From positions 1-47,430 of the forward strand of contig DLOU01000063.1 of NCBI GenBank assembly GCA_002477275.1: a stretch of 47,430 nt of DNA, in the 5' to 3' direction. Made by a program: the position numbers and the translations under genes. The stretch comes from Caryophanales bacterium UBA7476. GTDB lineage: Bacteria > Bacillota_I > Bacilli_A > RF39 > UBA660. This document shows positions 6,673 through 14,480 of this stretch, in pieces; the stretch's first letter is position 1; every line of letters begins with the position of its first letter. The notes under the pieces were generated by a model. That model was not told where the DNA came from, ran no database searches, and saw nothing but the letters and a program-made list of their open reading frames with translations.

Positions 6673-7986
6673 TTATATCTTTTTATAAGTCTTTTCTTTG
6701 TTGATATTCTTTTTTTCTATTTCTTTTAATACTTCAAATGTACTTGTTGAAAAAAAGTCAAATTCATATACTTCATTATTATAAAAAGCTGTTGTTTTAT
6801 TTTCATCATAATCGTTCCATATTAATAAGTAGTCTTCATCAAGTAATAGTAAATATTCCTTATATATATCAAAATATTTTTCCTTTTCTTCTTTTGTACT
6901 TGATATTAACAATCTTGTTAGAGGTTTATCATTATAATAATATTTTTTACTATTATTTTCTACTATTTTTTCAACACTTTCATTTAAATTTGTTGTTGTT
7001 TGGAATATCTTTCTGAATTTTTCAACATCTATATCTAAATTTAACGATTCATATATTTTCTTATCTGCTTCTTTAAATCTACTACTACGTAAATAATCTG
7101 TATCAGTAAGAACAGTTAAACCAATTAAAAATTTCTCTTCTTCACTAAAATTATATATATGTCTGAATAAATCATATAATAGAAGCCCTGTACTAGCATA
7201 TTCCATTTCTAATGTGTTTTCAACTTGTCCTGATATAATATGATGATCTATTGCTCCTACCACATTATTTTTAGGAAGATCATCTAAAGTATTATGATCT
7301 ACCAAAATTATTTTTTTATCTCCAAATTCAGATATTATTTCAGGTTCTTCTGGTAAAACTTCTTTTATTAACTTTTTATCTTGTTCTTGGTATTCATAAC
7401 CTTTATCTAATATACAAAAGTGTGCATCTATATTAAAACTAGATAAAATATTTTTTAAAATATAACTTGATACTATACTGTCCAAATCAGGATGATTATG
7501 TCCTAAAATATATGCTCCTTTTCTGGCATCTAGAATCATCTTTTTTAACTTTTCTTCTTTTAAAATACTTCTTGCTCTCATTAGTATTCTACCAAAGTTA
7601 TTTGCTCCGCTATAATCTTTTCCTACACCCCAATAATATTCATCAACTGTTTTTTCTACTATTATTTCATTTCTTGTTTCAATAAGTTTATTTTGTATTT
7701 CTTCATTTTGTCTAAATTTTTCTAAAACTCCATCAAGCATTACATTTTTTTTAATTAATTTAAAGTTAGGTATTCTAGTATTATTTCTATCTCTTCCTAT
7801 AGCAGCTGCCTCTTTTGCAGTTTTTGCTCTAATTATTTTTGCTTTTATATCTAATTCATCATATTTTTCTGATTGATAAAAATGTTCTACTGTTTTATAG
7901 AAAATACCATCTTTATAAAATCCATAATCTGAGTAATTTGCTAAATAACCTAATTCTCCAAATTGTTTATAAAATTCTATTGCCAT
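6673..7986 (-). CDS. NADAR domain fused to a DHH-family phosphoesterase
   Basis: 437 aa. Residues 1-~142 are a NADAR (YbiA/DUF1768) domain, with the conserved TVEHFYQSEKY (32-42) and WGVG...NNFGRILMRAR (119-139). NADAR enzymes cleave N-glycosidic bonds, in riboflavin-pathway intermediates or in ADP-ribosylated substrates including DNA. Residues ~155-437 resemble family II (manganese) inorganic pyrophosphatase/DHH proteins: GHNHPDLDSI (162-171), VDHN (229-232), DHH (247-249) and TDTDYLR (294-300). The metal-binding Asp and His residues are all present. An AAAGGAG site supports the start. It lies 3 bp after the radical SAM gene and ends the LysR / radical SAM operon. The fusion suggests coupled cleavage of a nucleotide-like substrate and a phosphoanhydride or phosphodiester. 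The substrate is unknown. Confidence 0.8.
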   Translation of the reverse strand: MAIEFYKQFGELGYLANYSDYGFYKDGIFYKTVEHFYQSEKYDELDIKAKIIRAKTAKEAAAIGRDRNNTRIPNFKLIKKNVMLDGVLEKFRQNEEIQNKLIETRNEIIVEKTVDEYYWGVGKDYSGANNFGRILMRARSILKEEKLKKMILDARKGAYILGHNHPDLDSIVSSYILKNILSSFNIDAHFCILDKGYEYQEQDKKLIKEVLPEEPEIISEFGDKKIILVDHNTLDDLPKNNVVGAIDHHIISGQVENTLEMEYASTGLLLYDLFRHIYNFSEEEKFLIGLTVLTDTDYLRSSRFKEADKKIYESLNLDIDVEKFRKIFQTTTNLNESVEKIVENNSKKYYYNDKPLTRLLISSTKEEKEKYFDIYKEYLLLLDEDYLLIWNDYDENKTTAFYNNEVYEFDFFSTSTFEVLKEIEKKNINKEKTYKKI

Positions 7987-7989
7987 AAA

Positions 7990-9615
7990 TTACTCCTTTT
8001 CTCCTGGATATAAATATTTGGTATTATTATCTATTTTTTCGTTCATTTTGTCTATATAAAATTTATCTTTATATGATATTTGTCCTTCTGGTGTTGCAGT
8101 ATTAAATAGATCAAGTTTTTCAATAATTATTTTGTTATTAAATCCACAACCTAATCTCCATGCATAATTTTCTTCTTTCATTGTACTACAACGTTTACCA
8201 TAATTTCTTTCATGTGCTGGAGTAAGTGGATCATTAACGTATGTTGTTATTCCTTTAAATAATGTAATTGCTCTTCCTAAATTACATATTGTTCCTGTAT
8301 CTATTGTAAATTTTGAATCAAAGAAACAGTCTGATGGATATCCTGCTTTTTCTAATGCTTCTACATATACTTCAACCATTTCTATAACATTCTTATTGAT
8401 ATAATTATATTTATCTTTCTTTCCATCTTTTAGATATTCTTCTGCTATTTTTTTACAAATATCTAGTACTTTGTAAACATCTTCCCAAGTTGAATTTGTA
8501 TAAATACTTCTTAAATTTAATCCTTTCGATTTTTTAAATTCATAAATAGCATTTAATAAAAATCTTTCAGTAATTAAATAACCTGATTTTTTTCTCGATT
8601 CGGTTTTCGGATAAATATTAAATCCATAATTACCTTCATTTGCTATTTTAGGATTTAATGCATAGTATATTCCTTCAGTATTTGAAAATAAATATACTTC
8701 TACATCTCTTTTATATTCAAGATTATTATTATCTAAATAACCAATTAATTCTTCTTCATTATCTATTTTTTTAGGTAGATTATATTCTTCGAACATAATA
8801 GCATCTTCGCTTAATTCTAGTGAATGTTTATATGGGTCAACTATGTAAGATTCTTTTAAATTTATATTTTCTCCTTTTGATATAAATAAATAATTAGATG
8901 TTTGTAATACTAAATGTTTATTATAATTTGTTACTATAACATCAGAATTTTCTACTAATGGATTGTATCTTAATTCAACACACATTTTTCTTGGCCCTGA
9001 ACCATTCTTTAAATAGTAATTTTTATAAATTTCAAGAAAATTAATCATATCTTGTTTATACTCTTCAATTGATACTTTATTTTTTGATTCCCAAACTCTT
9101 CCATATTTTGTTATAGATAATCTTACTCCAGCAAGAGTATCAATTAAATCTGAGTTTGCTATTTTTTTATGCATTTCATTTAATTTTTTATTATGTCTAC
9201 TAAAGCCTACTGTTGATATTCGAGTTTTAATCCCTAATTCTTTATAGCAAAGTTTTAAAAATTTATCTAAATATATGTAACTTGCTATATCATTATCTAA
9301 ATATGGAAAGTTAACTCCTACTCTATGTTCATTTCTTTCCCATGCTAGTAAAATATTTCCATCGGTATATTTTTTAGCAGTATATTTTATTGCACTAATA
9401 ATATTTCTTATACTTTTTTCATTCCAATATTCGTTTTTACAAACTGCAAATTTACTACAAAAACTGCAGTTGTTAAAGCAACCTATTTGTGGTTGTAAAT
9501 GCCTCATTTTTGATAAAAATTCTTGTGGTAATTCACCAAATTTATTGTAAAGTTCTTTTCTTATTTTATAATCTTCTTTTGTAATTTTATCTTCATCAAG
9601 TAATAAAAATTCCAT
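7990..9615 (-). CDS. Radical SAM protein of unknown specificity
   Basis: 541 aa. The N-terminal GCFNNCSFC gives the CX3CX2C iron-sulfur motif (Cys46, Cys50, Cys53), with a further Cys59. The next ~170 residues alternate helices and strands as expected for a partial TIM barrel. The C-terminal ~300 residues are not recognised; they contain several extra Cys (for example RCSTMKEENYAWRLGCGF near the end) that could bind a second metal site or cluster. The gene starts 1 bp after the LysR stop and ends 3 bp before the NADAR-DHH gene, so all three are one operon. It does not look like a known tRNA-modification, biotin/lipoate or peptide-maturation enzyme by eye. No substrate is assigned. Confidence 0.8.
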   Translation of the reverse strand: MEFLLLDEDKITKEDYKIRKELYNKFGELPQEFLSKMRHLQPQIGCFNNCSFCSKFAVCKNEYWNEKSIRNIISAIKYTAKKYTDGNILLAWERNEHRVGVNFPYLDNDIASYIYLDKFLKLCYKELGIKTRISTVGFSRHNKKLNEMHKKIANSDLIDTLAGVRLSITKYGRVWESKNKVSIEEYKQDMINFLEIYKNYYLKNGSGPRKMCVELRYNPLVENSDVIVTNYNKHLVLQTSNYLFISKGENINLKESYIVDPYKHSLELSEDAIMFEEYNLPKKIDNEEELIGYLDNNNLEYKRDVEVYLFSNTEGIYYALNPKIANEGNYGFNIYPKTESRKKSGYLITERFLLNAIYEFKKSKGLNLRSIYTNSTWEDVYKVLDICKKIAEEYLKDGKKDKYNYINKNVIEMVEVYVEALEKAGYPSDCFFDSKFTIDTGTICNLGRAITLFKGITTYVNDPLTPAHERNYGKRCSTMKEENYAWRLGCGFNNKIIIEKLDLFNTATPEGQISYKDKFYIDKMNEKIDNNTKYLYPGEKE

Positions 9616-9616
9616 A

Positions 9617-10525
9617 TTATTTACCTGCCTCTTTATCTTGTTTACTTACTAAGAACTCTACAAATCTATTTAATACAGGCATTTTAAAATCATCTAAGTA
9701 TAGTGCACATACAGATGATGATGGTAGGGAATCATCAAATGTTACTACTTCAAATTTATCTTTATCAATTTGAGTTTCAATAACATTTTTTAAAAAGTAT
9801 CCTACTCCAACTCCACGTCTTACCATTTCAAGCATAAACTCTGTTGTCCATGAATCAACAACTGGTTTTAAAATAATACTCTTTTGTTCCATATATTCAT
9901 CTAATTTTACTCTCATAGATGCTCTTCCACTTGGTAAAATTAATGGATACTTTAATAAATCATCTGGTTTTTCTATTTTACAATTTTTAAATTTACTTTT
10001 ACTATAAGCAAAACAGTTTTGCAATTTTGAAAGAATAATCTTTTTTGCAGATTTATTTTCAATATTAATTGGCAAAGTATCTATTATTAAATCTATTTTT
10101 CTTGTTTCTAACAGTCCTACTAAATCATCTGTTGATTTACTAACAATTTCAAATCTTATTCCTGGATATAATTCTCTAAACTCTGATATAAAAGTTGATA
10201 AATAGAATACTGCTATATGTGATGGTACTCCAATTTTAATTAATCCGGTGTTTAAGTTATCTAAACTATTTATATGTTTTTCTCCTGATTTTATAATATT
10301 AAAAGCTGTTGCTATATACGAGTATAATTCTTTAGCTTCTAGTGTTGGTTCTATTCCCTTTGAATTTCTATAAAATAAACTATAACCAAGTTGAGATTCT
10401 AATTCTTTTAGGTTATAACTTATTGCTGGTTGTGATACGTATAGTTTATTTGCTGTTTTTGATATACTTTTTTCTTCGTATAGGGTTAGAAATATTTTAT
10501 ATAAATTTAAATCTCTATCTTCCAT
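9617..10525 (-). CDS. LysR-family transcriptional regulator, first gene of the radical SAM operon
   Basis: About 302 aa. The N-terminal winged helix-turn-helix is typical (LNLYKIFLTLYEEKSISKTA, then YVSQPAISYNLKELE). The rest is the periplasmic-binding-like effector domain. The ATG at 10525 is chosen over an upstream GTG (10534) because GAGGTG lies 6 nt before it, while the GTG has no ribosome-binding site. LysR regulators usually sit divergently from their targets; here the gene is transcribed first in the same direction as the radical SAM gene, 1 bp away. It probably controls its own operon in response to a small molecule. Confidence 0.92.
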   Translation of the reverse strand: MEDRDLNLYKIFLTLYEEKSISKTANKLYVSQPAISYNLKELESQLGYSLFYRNSKGIEPTLEAKELYSYIATAFNIIKSGEKHINSLDNLNTGLIKIGVPSHIAVFYLSTFISEFRELYPGIRFEIVSKSTDDLVGLLETRKIDLIIDTLPINIENKSAKKIILSKLQNCFAYSKSKFKNCKIEKPDDLLKYPLILPSGRASMRVKLDEYMEQKSIILKPVVDSWTTEFMLEMVRRGVGVGYFLKNVIETQIDKDKFEVVTFDDSLPSSSVCALYLDDFKMPVLNRFVEFLVSKQDKEAGK

Positions 10526-10544
10526 CCCTTTCACCTCGCGCGTT

Positions 10545-10573
10545 ATTATACATCTTTTTTATAAAAAAGTCAA
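10545..10573 (-). promoter_or_regulatory. Promoter of the LysR / radical SAM / NADAR-DHH operon
   Basis: Minus strand: TTGACT (10568-10573), 17-nt spacer, TATAAT (10545-10550). The predicted start near 10538 leaves a leader of only ~13 nt before the LysR ATG. The TAACGCGCG just downstream is unusually GC-rich for this window and may be part of an operator. Confidence 0.75.
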
Positions 10574-10600
10574 TCTTTATAAAAAATATTTATATGTATG

Positions 10601-10637
10601 CAAAAAAAAAAAAATAAAGAGAGGGTTCTCTTTATTT
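10601..10637 (-). terminator. Strong intrinsic terminator after the 514-aa protein gene
   Basis: AAATAAAGAGA (10612-10622) and TCTCTTTATTT (10627-10637) form an 11-bp stem, followed on the minus strand by about 12 T. The stop codon of the gene lies in the stem. Confidence 0.9.
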
Positions 10638-12180
10638 AAGCGGCTTTTTGTCTTTTATAATCTTCTACTTGCTCTTTTTTATCTACGTCTTCATTTAACA
10701 TTGCCTGTAATTCTTCATCATGATACTTTTCTTGCTCATTCTTTCTACTTATTTCTGCAATATATTCTTCTCTTTTCTCAGCAACTACAATTTTAAAGAT
10801 TTCTATATATTTATTATCAGCTTTTATGTTGTTATAATTTTCAAATAGTACTTCTTTATCTTCGTCCGGTAGTGAATCAATTCTCCTATTTATTTCTTCA
10901 ATCATTTTCTTTGTATCCCCTGTTGCAAATTTCATTCCTAGTTTTGTGAAGAATTCTCTAGAAATCTCTTTTTTACCTTTAATAAATAAACGAACATTAC
11001 TTATTAAAGAAGAAGCTACATCTATTCCTTTACTGATTTTATCGCGAATTATTTTTTCAAACTTTTTAGTTACTCTTATATTTTTTGCATGAAGTTTTTT
11101 TGAGTCTGTTTTTCCCAAATCTTGTGTTAATTCTGTTTTTATTTCATCAATACTTCTTTTTTGTGGATTATTATTCAAAACCACTTCTACTTCAACATTT
11201 TCATCAGAAATTGTATATTCATCTTCTTTTTTATTTTCTTGTTCTTCTAATATTGTCTTTTCTTTTTCTTTAGCGTTTTTCTTTATTGTTTCTAATTTTT
11301 CAGGTGATGCAATTACTTTTTTAGGTTCTTCTTTTTTTTCTACTTTTGAATCAGTAGTATATAGAACACTTATAACCTCATCAATTGATAAACTTGATTT
11401 TTCTTGATAATCAACTATTTCTTTTATTATTTTTCTTCTAGCATCTTCATATATTTTTCTTTCACTAGCAGTTCTTGATTTTTTATGAGCTATATCGGAA
11501 AGTCCCATACTATCTAGTATCTTTCCTATTTTTCCTTTTCCTAGTTTTTTCTCTATTTCTCTATAATATTTATAGCTATATCCTATACTTTTAGCTTCTT
11601 CACATTCTCTTAACATTACTGTTTTTTTTCTTTTTTCTCTACTTAGTTTGTCTTTAGCACTTTTAATATTCTTCATTAATTCTTCTAAGTTTTTTGATTG
11701 TTCTTCAGAAGGATTGGTTTTTATTTGCTTTTCTAGTTCTTCTTTTTTCTTCAATAATTCATCTAAGTTTTGTTTTGCGTTTTCTATTGATTTATCTGCT
11801 TTTTGTAAATCCTCTTTTGCTTCGCTTGGATATATTGTTACATCTTTTTCAGAAACTATTTTTTTTCTTCGCTGTGATTCTTTTACTAGTTGATCATATA
11901 ATTCCATGTCCTCTTCAGAAGCTGATTCCATGTTAATCATCTCATTATATAAATCTTGTATTCTTATTTCTAGTTCTTCATCTGTTGTTTTTTTTCTGAT
12001 TATTCTAAATGTTGATATTGGGTTATCATATGATTCATCTTGACTACTTTCCCATACTATTTCGTATTCATTATAGTCTATTTCTTTTCCAAATTTTTCT
12101 TTAAAAGCTTCTTCTGGTGTTTTTCTTTGATCATCAGTTCCTACTAGTACTTCTTCTCCTAAATTACTTCCATCAAACAT
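10636..12180 (-). CDS. Uncharacterised charged, largely helical protein
   Basis: 514 aa, not recognised. The N-terminal ~70 residues include EEAFKEKFGK and a mixed strand region. Most of the remainder is Lys/Glu-rich helix with heptad-like stretches (about residues 75-210) suggesting coiled coils. A second helical domain lies at about 340-470 (GMKFATGDTKKMIEEINRRI). There is no signal peptide or membrane segment, so it is probably cytoplasmic. It begins 11 bp after the DUF1292 gene and probably shares its transcript. Asp/Glu and Lys dominate the composition, in line with a scaffold or structural role. No enzymatic motif is visible. Confidence 0.7.
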   Translation of the reverse strand: MFDGSNLGEEVLVGTDDQRKTPEEAFKEKFGKEIDYNEYEIVWESSQDESYDNPISTFRIIRKKTTDEELEIRIQDLYNEMINMESASEEDMELYDQLVKESQRRKKIVSEKDVTIYPSEAKEDLQKADKSIENAKQNLDELLKKKEELEKQIKTNPSEEQSKNLEELMKNIKSAKDKLSREKRKKTVMLRECEEAKSIGYSYKYYREIEKKLGKGKIGKILDSMGLSDIAHKKSRTASERKIYEDARRKIIKEIVDYQEKSSLSIDEVISVLYTTDSKVEKKEEPKKVIASPEKLETIKKNAKEKEKTILEEQENKKEDEYTISDENVEVEVVLNNNPQKRSIDEIKTELTQDLGKTDSKKLHAKNIRVTKKFEKIIRDKISKGIDVASSLISNVRLFIKGKKEISREFFTKLGMKFATGDTKKMIEEINRRIDSLPDEDKEVLFENYNNIKADNKYIEIFKIVVAEKREEYIAEISRKNEQEKYHDEELQAMLNEDVDKKEQVEDYKRQKAA

Positions 12181-12191
12181 TATGTGTCACC

Positions 12192-12464
12192 TTACCTAAT
12201 TTTTTTTGTTATATCTTTTATAACTTCTTCTATCATTTCTAATTCTTCTTTTGTTGTTACGTCAAATAACTCACTTGTTCCAACTACTGGATCAAATGAT
12301 GATACATAAATAGCATCATCTCCGTTTTCTACTTTTGATCCATCTGTATATCCAATATAAGTTTTATTATTTTCTTCACATTCAAATGTAAAAAGTATAT
12401 CGCATTCTATTTTCTTTCCACTTCTTGTTATATATATCTTTTCTTCTTCAATATTTGCTTCCAT
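12192..12464 (-). CDS. DUF1292 family protein
   Basis: About 90 aa. The pattern of strands with FTFECEENNKTYIGYTDGSK and YVSSFDP matches the DUF1292 family (YrzB-like), which is common in Firmicutes and often encoded near the RuvX/YqgF and alanyl-tRNA synthetase genes. Here those neighbours are missing. The ATG at 12464 is chosen because AGGGTGAT lies 7 nt upstream; two earlier starts (12476 GTG, 12473 ATG) have poorer spacing. It is followed 11 bp later by the 514-aa helical protein. The molecular function of DUF1292 is unknown. Confidence 0.75.
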   Translation of the reverse strand: MEANIEEEKIYITRSGKKIECDILFTFECEENNKTYIGYTDGSKVENGDDAIYVSSFDPVVGTSELFDVTTKEELEMIEEVIKDITKKIR

Positions 12465-12524
12465 CTCAATCATCACCCTATTATATTACAATAAAAGAAT
12501 AACATATATAATACATAAATTCAA

Positions 12525-12557
12525 ATAAAAAAGTAATAACCTTTACAGTCATTACTT
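12525..12557 (-). terminator. Intrinsic terminator of the flavodoxin / NTF2 / cupin cluster
   Basis: AAGTAAT (12531-12537) pairs with ATTACTT (12551-12557), extended by imperfect pairs, followed on the minus strand by TTTTTTATTT. Confidence 0.75.
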
Positions 12558-12562
12558 ACTTT

Positions 12563-12979
12563 CTACAATCTATTATATTCTTCGTCTGATACAACTTCAC
12601 ACCACTCTGTAGATGTTTTTTCTCCTGGTACTTCTATCGTTAGATGAGAAAACCAACTATCTTTTTTTGCTCCATGCCAATGTTTTACATTTGCAGGAAT
12701 ACAAACTACATCTCCTTTTTTTAGACTTTGAGGATTTTTTCCTTCTTCTTGATACCATCCTTCACCATCTATACATATAAGAATTTGTCCACCATCTTTT
12801 GTTGCATGATGTATATGCCAATTATTTCTACATTTTGGTTCAAATGTAACATTACAAACTAGTAAATTTGTTTTATCTGTATCTGTTAAAACATTTAAAT
12901 AACTATTTCCAACAAAGTATTTAGAAAATGCATCATTTGGTGCACCTATACCGAAATCTCCACCATGTTTTTCTTTCAC
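12563..12979 (-). CDS. Cupin-domain protein
   Basis: 138 aa. The single cupin fold is marked by NWHIHHATKDGGQILICIDGEG (metal-binding His in WHIHH) and KKGDVVCIPANVKHWHGA with the second-motif His. The start is a GTG with AGGAGG 5 nt upstream. It is the last of three closely spaced genes (flavodoxin, NTF2-like, cupin). Such cupins are often linked with carboxymuconolactone-decarboxylase-like or quinone/flavin redox genes in gut Firmicutes. The likely role is binding or isomerising a small metabolite. No substrate can be read. Confidence 0.85.
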   Translation of the reverse strand: MKEKHGGDFGIGAPNDAFSKYFVGNSYLNVLTDTDKTNLLVCNVTFEPKCRNNWHIHHATKDGGQILICIDGEGWYQEEGKNPQSLKKGDVVCIPANVKHWHGAKKDSWFSHLTIEVPGEKTSTEWCEVVSDEEYNRL

Positions 12980-12988
12980 ATTATCCTC

Positions 12989-13357
12989 CTAATAAGTTGA
13001 AGCTTTAGAACTTGTAATAAGCCACTTTCCATCTATTTTTCTCGCTTCTACATCTTGCCTTAGTCTCCACCAACTTTTATTCATTCCAAATGGAGAAGCA
13101 AGTGTTTTTGTTTTTCCTATAATTGTTGCTGTATTATTATCAATTGTAACATCTATGCTTTCATGTACAGATTCATAATACTTTAATTCACCACTTTTTA
13201 CTGAATTAATATAATCTTCCTTAGTTTGATTCATTCCTGTCATATGTACAAGAACATAATCATCAGATAATATATCATTTAATTTATCTATGTCTTTATT
13301 AATACTTGCCTCACATAAATCCAAATATAATTTCTTTATAATTTCAGTATCATTCAT
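12989..13357 (-). CDS. SnoaL/NTF2-like small protein
   Basis: About 122 aa from the ATG at 13357 (MNDTEIIKKLYLDLCEAS). The alternating helices and strands, with the central DYVLVHMTGMNQTKEDYINSV block and late KIDGKWLITSS strand, fit the NTF2-like / SnoaL cone fold. A longer open frame (to 13408) overlaps the end of the flavodoxin gene and is not preferred; the chosen ATG sits 1 nt after the flavodoxin stop, suggesting translational coupling. Members of the fold act as isomerases, ketosteroid-type enzymes or binding proteins. The role here is probably linked to the flavodoxin and cupin on either side. Confidence 0.8.
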   Translation of the reverse strand: MNDTEIIKKLYLDLCEASINKDIDKLNDILSDDYVLVHMTGMNQTKEDYINSVKSGELKYYESVHESIDVTIDNNTATIIGKTKTLASPFGMNKSWWRLRQDVEARKIDGKWLITSSKASTY

Positions 13358-13358
13358 T

Positions 13359-13853
13359 TTAAATCCATTCTTCAATAATATCTTTAGAATCTTTTGCAGA
13401 AGATCCACGTATAGCTAGTGCATTGCTATCAACATTTGCTCCTGTGCAAACTTTTCTAACATCAGATACAACATTACCTAATCCAGATCCTTCATGTGTT
13501 GTAATTATTCTTACAGTTTTTCCTGAAAAATCCAAATCTTTAATTGCTGTTTCAAGTTCTGGAGCATATGTTCCCCAATAAATTGGACTCATAATATAAA
13601 TTACTTCATATTGTGATATGTCAGTAAGTGTATTTTTTATAGGAGCATTTCCTATTCTTTCTTTTGCTTCTTCTATACATGTTTTATAATCTTTTGCATA
13701 AGGAACAACTGGTTCTGCTTTAAACATATCTGCTCCAGTTATTTCTTTTACATACTCAGCTACTATTTCAGTATTACCTTTTTCAATGTATCCAACTGAA
13801 TAATTCTCATCTGCTCTACTAAAATAAATTATTAAACTTTTTTTATCTTTCAT
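13359..13853 (-). CDS. Flavodoxin-like protein
   Basis: About 164 aa. The N-terminal LIIYFSRADENY is the FMN phosphate loop variant used by flavodoxin-like proteins of this group. The central VIYIMSPIYWGTYAPELETA strand-turn contributes aromatic stacking around the isoalloxazine ring, and THEGSGLGN the second flavin loop. The ATG at 13853 is preferred because AAGG lies 6 nt upstream; an ATG two codons earlier lies directly against the AAGG. As first gene of the flavodoxin / NTF2 / cupin cluster it would supply low-potential electrons or act as a flavin-dependent quinone reductase. Confidence 0.88.
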   Translation of the reverse strand: MKDKKSLIIYFSRADENYSVGYIEKGNTEIVAEYVKEITGADMFKAEPVVPYAKDYKTCIEEAKERIGNAPIKNTLTDISQYEVIYIMSPIYWGTYAPELETAIKDLDFSGKTVRIITTHEGSGLGNVVSDVRKVCTGANVDSNALAIRGSSAKDSKDIIEEWI

Positions 13854-13859
13854 CTTCAT

Positions 13860-14005
13860 CCTTCTTTCTCTAAATCAATTATAACATATTCAGAAATAGT
13901 TTCTGCTTTAAATTTAATCCACCAATCCCCAACTACTTAGCTAAAACAATTCTTTTCTTCTTGCTTATATTTATATTATAATATTATTTTTCTAATTAAA
14001 ACCAC
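13860..14005. other. Intergenic stretch, no gene seen
   Basis: AT-rich DNA holding the upstream region of the flavodoxin cluster. No RNA gene or clear operator is visible. Confidence 0.5.
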
Positions 14006-14038
14006 AAAAAAAAATGCGAGTATTAATTCTCACATTTT
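14006..14038 (-). terminator. Intrinsic terminator downstream of the SDR / cupin pair
   Basis: AAAATGCGAG (14011-14020) pairs with CTCACATTTT (14029-14038, one mismatch), followed on the minus strand by T. Confidence 0.75.
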
Positions 14039-14082
14039 AGTAATTTGAGTATTATTGCTATTCGTTTTCAAATTGTAATAAT

Positions 14083-14445
14083 TTAATCAATTATTTGCTC
14101 ATCATATATGATGTCATACTTTGCATCAAAAGCTGGGCAATCAATCAATATTGCATCAAACTCACCTTTAAATGCATACTTTGTATCTTTTGGAATAATC
14201 ATCATCTCACCAGTTGATACTTTTATTATATCATCATCTATGTAAAAATCTGCATTTCCATTTAATAAATAATATGTTCTATTAGAGTTTATATTTTTCA
14301 TGTATGGATGCTTACCATTTAAATGCGTTCTTACTACTGAATAGCCTATTTTTTCATCTTTAGATATATAATTATCTACAATATAATTATTTTCAACTTC
14401 TACACTTTTTGTTTTATCATATATAATTTTTTTAGGTTTGATCAT
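14083..14445 (-). CDS. Cupin-like small protein
   Basis: 120 aa. The beta-rich sequence with RTYYLLNGNADFYIDDDIIKV and TGEMMIIPKDTKYAF is a one-domain cupin pattern. The first-motif His residues are largely missing, so metal binding is doubtful. It lies 35 bp downstream of the SDR gene and the two are probably co-transcribed up to the terminator at 14006. A sugar-related or polyketide-like small-molecule role is suggested only by the neighbour. Confidence 0.7.
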   Translation of the reverse strand: MIKPKKIIYDKTKSVEVENNYIVDNYISKDEKIGYSVVRTHLNGKHPYMKNINSNRTYYLLNGNADFYIDDDIIKVSTGEMMIIPKDTKYAFKGEFDAILIDCPAFDAKYDIIYDEQIID

Positions 14446-14480
14446 GTAATTCTCCTCATTTTAATAATTAGGGTATTAAA

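Noticed and set aside
6673..7986. NADAR gene as antitoxin of a DarT-type DNA ADP-ribosylation system
   Set aside because: No DarT-like toxin gene is adjacent. The neighbours are a radical SAM protein and a LysR regulator, and the DHH fusion is not part of that system.
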